A DNA stretch of 64,000 nucleotides from Ascidia mentula (taxonomy: Eukaryota > Chordata > Ascidiacea > Phlebobranchia > Ascidiidae), in the NCBI GenBank assembly GCA_947561715.1, contig OX387197.1, positions 6,817,001 to 6,881,000 of the forward strand, written 5' to 3'. Positions 1-9,645 of this stretch are shown here, in pieces. Within the stretch, counting starts at the first letter, position 1. Every line of letters begins with the position of its first letter. The notes below the pieces were generated by a model, which saw nothing but the letters and a program-made list of their open reading frames with translations, was not told the DNA's origin and did not search any database. A program made the position numbers and the translations under genes.

Positions 1-318
1 GCCGAAACACAAACACGTGCTCGTTACAGAAATCCCATGCAAATCACTTGTACGAATCGGCAGGTGAACTGATTCTCACCTCGTTATTGAAAACAAGGGA
101 AAGATATGAGACTTTAATATTCTTACATATTGGGAATCTCTCGCGAAAGACAAAGTTTACGTAACGGACAATCGATCTCTTCTTAAAACCACGCGCGATC
201 AGGCGGGAGTCGGCGGTAATAAGGACAAAAGTGGAGTGGGCAGTTACGTTAATCCATCAGCGCTGGAGAGTAAAGCGGTTGTAGGCACGCGATGGGACCC
301 GGAAAGACCAGACGCCGG

Positions 319-748
319 CGATGAACTCGCCGTTTCAACGGTGACCCCATAAATAAACAAGCACCGAACCCCTTACCGTCCGACTTTTTGCGCTATTGCA
401 GTCGGTCTCACATCGCCGCGGGGCGGGATTACCGTTTCATACAGGTCAGACATTCGCGGCCGTCGCAGTTCGCTTGGCTGTTGCTGCTGCTGCACCTTAA
501 TCCCGTAAGTGTGACATAGGGCCAAGGCTTTATTGTCGTTTGACTGAAACCGCATCGCTCCAAGCGAGCCTGGTTATCATACCGAGCTAAGGGAGGTTTT
601 TGTTTCCATGCTCCGTTCGAACATTTTGCAGGAAAGAAAGAAATTCGACGAAGGCGACGAGCAAAATGTTAGGCGAACTCGAGGGCGCGGGTCGCCGGTG
701 CGACGATCAAACACGATTAGGGGACCATGAAATCGTTGCAGAGATCGC
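319..748. promoter_or_regulatory. Mirror-conserved intron-2 block, left copy
   Basis: Reverse complement of 11451-11940. The two best sub-blocks are about 530-748 (near 93% identity over some 220 nt) and about 319-350; the middle has diverged. In the left gene this lies downstream of exon 2, that is, in intron 2. Read on the minus strand it holds a short open frame ending at 577-579 that is also open in the partner copy. A core TCGCGTG lies on the minus strand near 284-290, just outside the block. Confidence 0.65.
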
Positions 749-1096
749 TCTAGCATCGACAAAAGTGGACACAAAGAGGCGAGTATCTTGCGGTTAAAAT
801 AGCACACTGGCGAAGGTTGCATAATTTTGTCAAGAGCCTTTAAATTTTACCTGACCCATCACAAATACGAAAGGAATCCTCGAAGATATCAGTCCGCCAT
901 GTGGCATATAACCAAGGTTGGCAATAATCGCCCCAAGGCGACAAAATGAGTGAGTTTATTCTCAATTATTTGAGTGGGCCATTTATCTTTTGGTTCCTGA
1001 CCACTTTGACACTTGTTCATTGTCTAAAATTTAACTTACAACCTATTTTCCATTTTCTGAGCTACACGTCAAGTTTTATACTGGAAAGTAACCCAC

Positions 1097-2189
1097 CTTA
1101 TTAGAGTATTCGTAACGGTGTCCGAACATCATCGCACACATAAGATTGGCGATCCCAACCTGGATAACGCCTTCCGCACTCTTCTTTTTCGTTCCGACGG
1201 CGACTTGGTCTTCGCGCTCGCAAAGTTGCTTCACCAGGTGCATGGTCTCAGTACGGACGTGACGACACAATAAACCTCGCGTTTCCGGCGACGCCGTGAA
1301 TCGATGGAGGAGTTTGATGATGATTCGCTTCATGTCGGACCATTTGCGACCCAAGGTTTTCTCGTCGTTGAAGACAATCCCTTTCCCTTGCGAGATCTTC
1401 CGGAAGGAATTGAACGCTGGACGACCGGAGAAAATCTGCCCCTGTCGCTGAAGTGCGTCCCGGATCACTTTGTAACTGTTAAGAACGACCACGTCGACGC
1501 CGCCAAGTTTCATCAGGTAGACACTGCCATACCTGAGAATTGTAAATTGCATTAAAATTTCTTTACAAACATGCGTCACTGTGAACAACTCTGATATGCT
1601 GAAGTCTGACGAATCAATAAGCAACCAACAATACAGCAATTAAATAAAAACTTTACTTTTCTTGAACTAAGAATGGTCTTTTTATGCTGACGTTAAGTTG
1701 CTGTGCGCAAGTTAAAAGTGCACTAGTACATTAGCCTAAACATGGTTTCCAAACTTTTCGTATGCGAAACGCATTTGCTGGAAGGTACAAACCCAGAATT
1801 TTCCCTTCAAACAAGAAATAATTCTTTCATGTTCACAATTTTTAGCTGCGAAACGTCACACAGACACACAGACACACCGCGTCATTTGTACACACTTGGG
1901 AAACCACTGCAGTGGACAACTAATTTACCAACATTTTATCCAACCTGCCAACCTAAAAATGTAACTTAACGTGCACTCACCTTCTCGCCATTTCTTGCAT
2001 AGAGAGCTGTGGAGCAGATCCAAGTGAAATAGCATTTCCAATCAAAGGCCAGGGAAAGGGTCCCGGTATGTTTGGGCGGGAGCGAAAGTATGCGAGTATC
2101 CCGCGAAGAATGATGAAGACCAAAATTACAATGAGAACTTCGGTCTTAAAACGAATAGCAGCGGCCACCAAGCTCTCTGTCGTAAACAT
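1097..2189 (-). CDS. CYP1-like cytochrome P450, left copy, exons 1-2 only (partial at window edge)
   Basis: Exon 1 is 2189-1981 and exon 2 is 1532-1097, both on the minus strand and bounded by an ATG, GT donors and an AG acceptor. Exon lengths (209 and 436 nt) and phases (2, then 0) equal those of the right-hand copy. Exon 1 encodes a hydrophobic N-terminal anchor followed by the proline-rich hinge PGPFPWPLIGN, typical of microsomal P450s. Exon 2 carries the B-C region and differs from the right copy at about 20 of 145 residues. The I-helix, ExxR and haem-binding exons are not in the window; if gene structure is conserved they lie beyond base 1, because the matching intron 2 of the right copy is 10.2 kb. 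CYP1 enzymes are haem monooxygenases of the endoplasmic reticulum acting on planar aromatic substrates; the substrate here is unknown. Assignment to CYP1 rests mainly on the full right-hand copy. Confidence 0.85.
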
Positions 2190-4230
2190 TGTTCATCAAG
2201 ATTTCATGCGAAAGCCCGAAGAAATTCAGTTGGTTTGCTGTAAAGATGCAAATATCCCAACAAGCTGTAAACTGCCCGCCTTAAATGTTCGGCACAGCTT
2301 TATAATCAACCTACGCCGCTGTGAAAAAAGGCATAATTAAAGGGATGTTGCGTTTTTCGCACTTTTGCTCGACTTAATTTTGCAGTTTAAAATAGATATG
2401 CTGCATATTCCTGCTACGTTTTTCGATGTGTACGAAACATGGTGTGGCATAATATCTTAAACCCATATTATGCAAAGTAATTTTTGCGGTATACGAGATG
2501 GTAGTGGTACATAAACACCGCGTTTAAACATGCACGGACACTAATGTGAATGCCATAGGAGTATTGGGCAGTTCATGTCTATCACAATGTGTCTTCGTTA
2601 AACGTGATTTGCTCGCCTGTCACATAAAACGCCGACTATAAAAATAAGCACACAAAGTATACAAACTGATAAAACCGAGTTAACATTGCACAAAACGGAC
2701 GCCACTGACGTTGTTGTTACTAGATCGATATTGTTGCTGAAGCGAGCCGACTGACAAGTAATAAAGGACTTGTTCGAGTGGACAATACAGCGCCTATGAC
2801 GCAACAATACTCGAAAATGAATGGGTGAAAAAATTTCATTGGATTGTAGGGTTTATTGATGCAGATAGAAAATATGTAGCGGGTCAAATGATGCGCCCAC
2901 TGCGAAGGTTGGTTGAATAGCGATCTGGCCACGTGGTCTGTTGAAATGCGGTGGCTTTGTGGTTTCAGTCATTTAAGTATGCGTAAGCGTGCAGCGATAC
3001 TTGAGCAAATAGCCTCACTTGGGTGGAGTTGGCATCGCTGACCCGCTGTGGGGGAGAGACGTGGGTTCAATAGGCGGAAATATTAAACCAACAGGCGCGT
3101 GATGGGGGAATATTTGTCCGAGCAAAGCAAACCGATTACCACTTACCTGCCCCCGTGAGTAGCAGCAAAAATACAACCATAATCGATTTCAACTCAGGTT
3201 CTCAATTTCTACCTAACGACGTTAGTTCGTAGCAAACTTCTGCATCGCCCACAAACGGTTCATTGTTTCTAAACACAGTCCACCAGGCCGACGATGTTAG
3301 AGAGTTCCTTATCTTTGGCTTTATGCAGCTACAGAAATCTTTGCGAATCGACTTTGGTGCCGTATCAAAAGCTTTTCATGCTCTTTCACAAACTGAACAT
3401 TCAGCCACCTTTGCGTAATAGTTGTGTTTTTTTGTACCGAGACATATAGCTTTCTGTAATATGTTTAACTTGGGTGTCTGCTGTCGACTTTCATTGGCTT
3501 CTAGTGTTTATTTGTACTAGGGATATACGACGTGCGATCTGCAACCAAGTGGCACGCGATACTTCACAGCATCAGAATATACTGACTGACTGATAGCGCA
3601 GACAAATCCCAGCTACGCTTCGGTGCATTGTAAAATAAACTTTAAAATAAGTGGATTTTAAGGTTGAAATTGACGTCTACAAGTCGTGAAACAACTCTGC
3701 TAAGGCATTATTAGCACTTCGTCCAGGCAGCTAAATCATATCGAAGATCTGTAAATATTTACTTTCGTCGTATAGGTAGCAGCATTGCGCTACGTTTCCA
3801 TTGGTTCTTACCCACACATCGCCAAGCACAGAGGTCGTTAAGCCAACAATGCTGTAAAATTAAACGTACTTTATCTAGAGAAATTTACAATGCACATTTT
3901 GTGGTAAACTCTGTAGAGGCAAAACCTAACCTGTGGATCCATTATAATAACCTGGTTTACCTGTGCAAACACAGGTAGCAAGGGTTCTTTTTAACTAAAC
4001 ACATGATCATCAAATGTAACATTTGCTTGTAACATTCTGCTATGTTGGCTTGGCTTCAAAACTGTCTAACTTTTTTTACTTTCCCGTACAAGATAACCGC
4101 CCTTTTGTAATTAGTTTGATCCTCACAAGTGCACCTTACAAAAATCAACAGTACAGTTGCAAACTGGCTGCCTAGAAACGTTAAATTGAAAAGCATCCTT
4201 ATCCACCCGCCACCCGGAACCTTCGCACAG
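2190..4230. other. Non-coding DNA upstream of left CYP1 gene
   Basis: No credible coding frame was found. The GC-rich patch near 3030-3075 contains a TGGGTTCAATAGG string resembling a tRNA B box, but no cloverleaf could be drawn. It would hold the left CYP1 promoter; no clear TATA box was seen. Confidence 0.4.
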
Positions 4231-4590
4231 GCTTTCCGAATGCGGCAATAATCACCAACGCCCGTTCGCACGCGAACGAAGCCGCCGGGGCCGAAAAAAA
4301 GGCGCCTCCGACCCTTCTCTCTTTCTCCTCTCAACCAGGCCGGCAAAAATCGACAGAGCAGAAAAGGTGCTTAGTACTTGCCGACCGCACCGACTTAACA
4401 GCAGTCTCAGCGGTTGCTGACCGCCTATAAACGCGTCACAGAACAAATTTCATCACCAAACCAGATTTTTTCGGATGACTTATGATAGAACGCGAATATC
4501 GCCAACGCTCATACCTTTACACGCCGACAAAACAAACATGATTACTCTGGATCTGTCAACTCTAACCCCCGCCAGGATACGATTACCTTG
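4231..4590. promoter_or_regulatory. Mirror-conserved non-coding block, left copy (upstream of left CYP1)
   Basis: This stretch is the reverse complement of 7395-7745 at roughly 85-90% identity by eye, whereas DNA on either side has diverged. It lies about 2.0-2.4 kb upstream of the left CYP1 ATG, and its partner is about 1.9-2.25 kb upstream of the right ATG. Short open frames here are not kept in frame between the copies, so a coding role is unlikely. I infer a shared distal enhancer or promoter module retained after inverted duplication. A dioxin-response-element match lies at 4266-4275. Confidence 0.7.
4266..4275 (-). promoter_or_regulatory. Dioxin/xenobiotic response element match (AhR-ARNT type)
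   Basis: On the minus strand TCGCGTGCGA fits the consensus KNGCGTGMSA at every position. It lies inside the mirror-conserved block upstream of the left CYP1 gene. AhR-ARNT control of CYP1 genes is established in vertebrates; applying it to this organism is inference. Confidence 0.4.
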
Positions 4591-6461
4591 TCGATATACG
4601 TAGGTTCGCACTCGCATATGGCGTTTGTAAATAACACACGTTAACATAACGGTCGGTATACAGTAAATGATTGCTGGTATGAGTACTGGAGTATAAAAAT
4701 GTACATTTTCATTTACACTTCCCATTATCAAATTTACTAACTACTCATACGTTTTCCCACAAATACGCATTCTAAAACGTAGAAATAGTCTCAATTTACA
4801 CACTTGCATTCAATGTAAAACCGTGGCATTAACCTGCAGATGAAAGTATTTTATACCGTTCGACAGGCACATTCTATACAGCCGAGAAAATGTCCGCGCC
4901 GTTTTCGAGGTAATGTCCTTCTTGCACAATTTAGTAGCGGAACTTTTTGCTGTAATGTGCCTGCATACAAACTTGACGAGCAAAAATAAACACACGGTAA
5001 CTTCATAATCCGCTCGGTTGAGTCACGTGTAAGATTCGAAATCCGCCAAATCATTCCGACCTGGGTCAATGAGTTCATTTGCCTGGCTCAGTTTTATCTA
5101 AAAAAAAAACAGCCAAAGCAGCGGGTTTAATCTGAAAAGATACGTAAAATTAGTTACATGCGTCTTACGAAAATGGTTGTTCTTTGGAAAGTGTCATAAA
5201 TACTCAACGTAATTCAACTCCCGCATTACTGAAAAGATTTCATTTCATCAAACATGTCTGGAGAGCAAGGGTAGAATATTCACGCCGCCGCTGCAAGTAA
5301 TTTAGGATTCCTTATTTGCATTTTGTAGCTGTCCGATACAAACGTGTCCGGCGGCAGGGCCACACCCGCAATCAGACAAGAAATTCGCGTTGTCCAAGCC
5401 AATAAATAATGCAAAAACAAACAGTTAATTACAGTTGTTTCCCATCAAACTTACTGGAAAATTGAAACAAACTGCATTGCACGCACGGTATTTTAAATTT
5501 CTCTTTTTTGCTCTCGCATTTATGTAATTAGCCTGGCTTACATTTTGTTGAAAACCAAATTACTTTCCCCAAGAATTTAAATTGTATTATAATTACATAT
5601 TTACAATTATCAAATTGAATAAAATGTTTTTGTTTTTTCCATACTCCGTTTTTTTTTTAATTTTCCTAAACCCTATAGCAATTACTCGTCACCTAGGTGT
5701 TAACAAATTGTGATACAAGGCAGAGGTGATTTTCATTTTGGAACAAGGCAGTGGATGGAGCTACCAAACAACAATTATCAGACATTACAAATCAAAAAAG
5801 TTCTAAAGACTTCACCATCAAAATCATACTTTTTATTCCAGTCACTCGTCACATGAAGCTTTGTTGCACAATTTTACTGTAAGGCCGCGGTGCAATTAGA
5901 ATAATGCGGAATTCCTATATTTCAAACAGCAATACGAAGTGAGTGACTTGTGGGAAAATTGAGATTCGCAATCGTCAGAATTACCACGTGACCGCGGTGG
6001 CATCAAATCCGACAAATCGTGACGAGGCACGACCTCGAAGTCTTGGCGATGAGAAATTGTTGCCGACGAGTTGTTTGAAGTCGATGGACGTGACTTCTCC
6101 AATGCTACGAGGCTTAGCACGGCGTGGGGAAAGACATTTTGGTGGGATTCACATTTAAGTGGGGCCGACAAACTAGGGTGGGAATAACCACACAGATTGT
6201 GTGTGCCGCTGTATGGGGTATACGTTATAGCTTTGGACTTCACGCGTTTCTCACATACATAATGTTGGATCCTAAAGTGGTATTTCTGCCAACACTCAAA
6301 GCATCTATTTTCTCAAATTTCGGTCCCTTTAAAATCATATTTATTCTGCCCAAAATGAAACAACTACGCAGCAGATGAACAATATACAAATAAATAAAAT
6401 GGCATGGGCACCGATAAAACCATAAAGGCGTCAGGCACCCTTTTAGTGGAATGTGTTCAGT
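4591..6461. other. Centre of the CYP1 palindrome, non-coding
   Basis: The mirror axis falls near 5.95 kb. Sequence from 5.0 to 5.9 kb is AT-rich. A more GC-rich segment at about 5980-6180 includes an E-box (CACGTG) near 5985. No part of this centre is recognisably mirrored, so it may be the spacer left by the duplication. Confidence 0.4.
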
Positions 6462-6510
6462 TTTATTCGTTGTTGTTTGCTGTAAACGCAGGGTTGAATA
6501 CCACCAAGCA

Positions 6511-6894
6511 CTAACCACCAATGGCGTCTATAAAAAACGCCTTTCCTCCGGAGTTAGGTTTGTCAACCGGAGCAAGAAAAGAGTCTTTGTGTTTATTTAT
6601 AAATGACAAGCTGGCCGCGCAAGCTAGAGTTTCTGGATCATCCAGTCCGTTCTTTGCAGCAACGTAAACTTCGGTTTGGTCGGTCGGGCATGCGGCTACA
6701 AAACGGCAGCTTCTGTTGTGTTTGCCATTAGACGGATGAGCAGTGCAGCAAAAACAGGCTTTACGCTCTGTCGGATAATCCGAATTACGCTCACCGAGTA
6801 TTATTTTTTTGACACCACCGGTATGTGATTTACTGTTTTTCTCCGTTGTAGGTTTGCACGTGTAGTTCGATAATTTGAAATTAAAAAAACCCGC
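6511..6894 (-). CDS. Cysteine-rich open frame, probable 3' terminal exon (no ATG)
   Basis: The minus strand is open for 127 codons from 6894 to a TAG at 6513-6511, with no methionine codon suited as a start, so it would be an internal-to-terminal exon. Residue make-up looks protein-like: a CFCC cluster, then cysteines 12 and 5 residues further on (C-x-C-C-x12-C-x5-C), charged residues and a hydrophobic C-terminal stretch ending FFIDAIGG. An AATAAA poly(A) signal lies on the same strand at 6467-6462, about 45 nt after the stop. Possible AG acceptors occur near 6891 and 6790, but pyrimidine tracts are weak. No upstream exon with a signal peptide was found within 600 bp. I do not recognise the family. 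The frame lies between the two divergent CYP1 genes and has no mirrored partner on the left side. Confidence 0.45.
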   Translation of the reverse strand, partial: AGFFNFKLSNYTCKPTTEKNSKSHTGGVKKIILGERNSDYPTERKACFCCTAHPSNGKHNRSCRFVAACPTDQTEVYVAAKNGLDDPETLACAASLSFINKHKDSFLAPVDKPNSGGKAFFIDAIGG

Positions 6895-7394
6895 TTATGC
6901 TTTGACGGAAATAATGCCGCGGATCACGTTTGGTGCAAATTCGCAGAGAACTTCATACATTCGACAATTTGTTTCGCGTGCGAATTAAACCAAAGTTTCA
7001 TACTTTCGAAAATATCAATAACGCAGATATCAAACCAAATGGATGCCCTCCTGGTCGGAAATCACCATCAAGTTTTTTTTATATCGCAGGTAGCGGGAAC
7101 CAACGAGACACAGCCATCTACTGATCCGATTGGATCGGATATGTTAAGTAGACTACCTGATCTGGATTCTGTCCAATATAACATATCGTATAGATAGAGA
7201 ATAGTAGATAAAATTCACAATACTGTGAGACCGACTGGATGACAAACACTGTTGAGGCAAGTTATTTATAATTGCCTGCTCATGTTTAATATTTGAGAGT
7301 ATGCATTAGGGCATACTGGAATGTATCGCAATATTTACCCACGATATGTATGAATACAACCTGCGTGTCATAACCGCCCAGTCTCGGTCACGTA
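6895..7394. other. Non-coding stretch between cysteine-rich frame and CYP1 block
   Basis: Short broken frames only. It would contain the upstream part of the minus-strand gene if the cysteine-rich exon is real; I could not identify it. Confidence 0.3.
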
Positions 7395-7745
7395 ATCCTT
7401 TCTTGGCGGGGGTTGGCGTTAAAAGATCCGGCGTAATCGTGTTTGTTTTGTCGGCGTGTAAAGGTATGAGCGTTGGCGATATTCGCGTGCTATCATAAGT
7501 CGCTCGAAAACCTCTGGTTTGGTGATGAAATTTGTTCTGTGACGCGTTTAGAGGCGGTCAGCAACCGTTGAGACTGCTGTAAGTCGGTGCGGTCGGCAAG
7601 TACTAAGCACCTTTTCTGCTCTGTCGATTTTTGCCGGCCTGGTTGAGAGGAGAAAGAGAGAAGGGTCGGAGGCGCCTTTTTCGGCCCCGGCGGCTCGGTT
7701 CGCGTTTGCGAAAGGGCGCTGGTGATTATTGCCGCATTCAGAAAA
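7395..7745. promoter_or_regulatory. Mirror-conserved non-coding block, right copy (upstream of right CYP1)
   Basis: Inverted partner of 4231-4590. The base run equivalent to the left DRE is interrupted here (a GCGTTT replaces the GCGTGC core), but a different TCGCGTG core appears at about 7485-7491 where the left copy has GCGTT. Each copy therefore keeps one AhR/ARNT-type core, at different places. Confidence 0.7.
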
Positions 7746-8423
7746 TATAACTGTTGCGTCACTTAGGCTTAGAATGAGATTAATTTAAGGTCGCAAAAAT
7801 AGTGATCTGTGTCGTCAAACGCCGCGTAATATATTGAGCAATTACATGTAACAGGTATAGTCACTGATCCATAGTAAGTCAGTTTATGTCATCTTTGAGC
7901 AGTGCAAATATAAGCAGCGATAAAGTGATAATTCTTTGCAAACGCAGAAATATAGTTCGGAAAAATGTTGGTTGCGTCGCCAGTTTAGGCTCAGGCACGA
8001 TGAAAAAGTCTCAATGGAGAATCCCAAGCATATCGGCATAAGAGAGATACCTTGTTCTATCCTCGGTCCACGGGCTATCTTACTTGGTCAGCCACGTAAA
8101 ATATTTTTAGACGACTGTCGCATAATTTTTTGATGAGACTGTGCCACTGTTTTGGAAATTGGGAATTGCTGTTTAGTTTTAGTAACACGTTTACGAAAAC
8201 GGTTTTAGAAATTCCGATTGTCTGTTACTAGCCTTGGTCGCTTGGTCATGGGTCTTTTACCGTCTTCTTATGCCAAATATATGGTGCGGAATTCCCACAA
8301 AACAACAAAATGCATCATTGTAGTATGCCTGGCATCAAAAGTTGCACAAAAAGTGTATCACGCATACGGCCAAGTATAATGCTATTCTCTAAACAAATTA
8401 GCATGGATTTATATTCCAAAGAA

Positions 8424-8439
8424 GGGGGGGGGGGGGGGG
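8424..8439 (+). repeat. Poly-G run of 16
   Basis: An unbroken run of 16 G in otherwise AT-rich DNA. It may form a quadruplex or be length-variable; assembly error is also common at such runs. Confidence 0.9.
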
Positions 8440-9535
8440 CTATTCCTGTCTTCCCATTGTGATATTTGCCCAAGTGTACAGGCGTATTTTCATATGTAAC
8501 TTACAGAAGATTTTGGTTGTTTAAATGTCAGACAGCAGTACAAATAAACACAGGTTCGAAAGGTGACGATGCACAGACTGTTAATATCAGTTGATCTCAG
8601 AACAGTTTTTATAAACCATTAAAGCGCTTTCCAATAAAACTAGTATTGAACATAAACTGTCAAGTTTTCCTTTTTAACCGAAATGGAAGCAGAGATGAAG
8701 TTGAACTGTTTTGATTGCCTTTGCAAGCATACAACTTGAGTAATTTGGCTCATTCAGATTTTTTTATTTTTGTGTTTCTATTTCACATATATTTCTACCT
8801 TAGTAAGAGGTTTGGAGAGTTTTTGCTTTGCTGGCTACGTCACCAACTCAAATAAAGCGTCAAGCAAATAAAATTATTTGTATTTGAAAAAACAAAAACA
8901 ATATTAATGTATTACAAAGCTAAATTCAATGTTACTAACTTATTGTTCAACATGCATCTGCTCAGGATTATAGTACCGTCGTTTTAGGGTTATTAGCACC
9001 AAACTGGAACATGGCTCAGTGCGACAGGAATGACAAAAAGTGTAGTCATAGACCTTTACAAGAGCCGAATGCCGATTAACATGCTTCATGCTTCTGTGAT
9101 AATGTCAAAAAGTGTAGACATGTTCTGTGACTTTTAAAACTGTAACTCGGGGAGGATACCAGTAGCGAATCGTTTTAAAGTGTTCGGTGATGTATTTGCG
9201 TTCCCAAAGCTTGTCGACCGTGCAAATGGCTCGTTGCTGTTACTGCCAATCCTACGTTTGTTTAAACTAAACGGTAAAATACTAGAAAACCAGAAAAGAG
9301 CACAAATTGCAATAAAAATATTGGAAATATAGTAGGGAGGCTTTGAAACCTCCGATTATCTACAAGACCGTGACATTTAGCCCTTGACAATAGCTGTTTC
9401 GTGGGACACAAAAACTATATAGGCAAATAATAACACATTTATGTTATAATCAGTGGTGATCTCCGTAAACGTTGCATGGTTCATTGTGCTCACTGAAATA
9501 TTTTGTAGCATGCTTTACAAGGCGGATAAATAAAA

Positions 9536-9543
9536 TATATAAA
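9536..9543 (+). promoter_or_regulatory. Possible TATA box of the right CYP1-like gene
   Basis: TATATAAA stands about 100 bp upstream of the ATG at 9646, a reasonable TATA distance if the 5' leader is about 75 nt. The surroundings are AT-rich, so a chance match is possible. The left copy has no clear equivalent. Confidence 0.35.
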
Positions 9544-9645
9544 CTCAGTTCTGTTTTATAGGGATGATAACTTTGCTGGAAAGACTATATGTGTGATACC
9601 AAGTCGTATAGCAGCCAATTCTTACATGACAATTGGTTATAGGTC

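Larger units (their letters stand above)
7746..9645. other. Upstream region of right CYP1 gene
   Basis: AT-rich sequence without a coding frame I can support. It contains a 16-base G run at 8424-8439 and the possible TATA box at 9536-9543. Confidence 0.4.

Noticed and set aside
3030-3075. tRNA gene or pseudogene with a B-box-like string
   Set aside because: No A box at proper distance and no cloverleaf could be folded.
4056-4446. Overlapping minus-strand frames in the mirrored upstream block
   Set aside because: The frames are not preserved between the two mirror copies, so conservation is better explained as non-coding.
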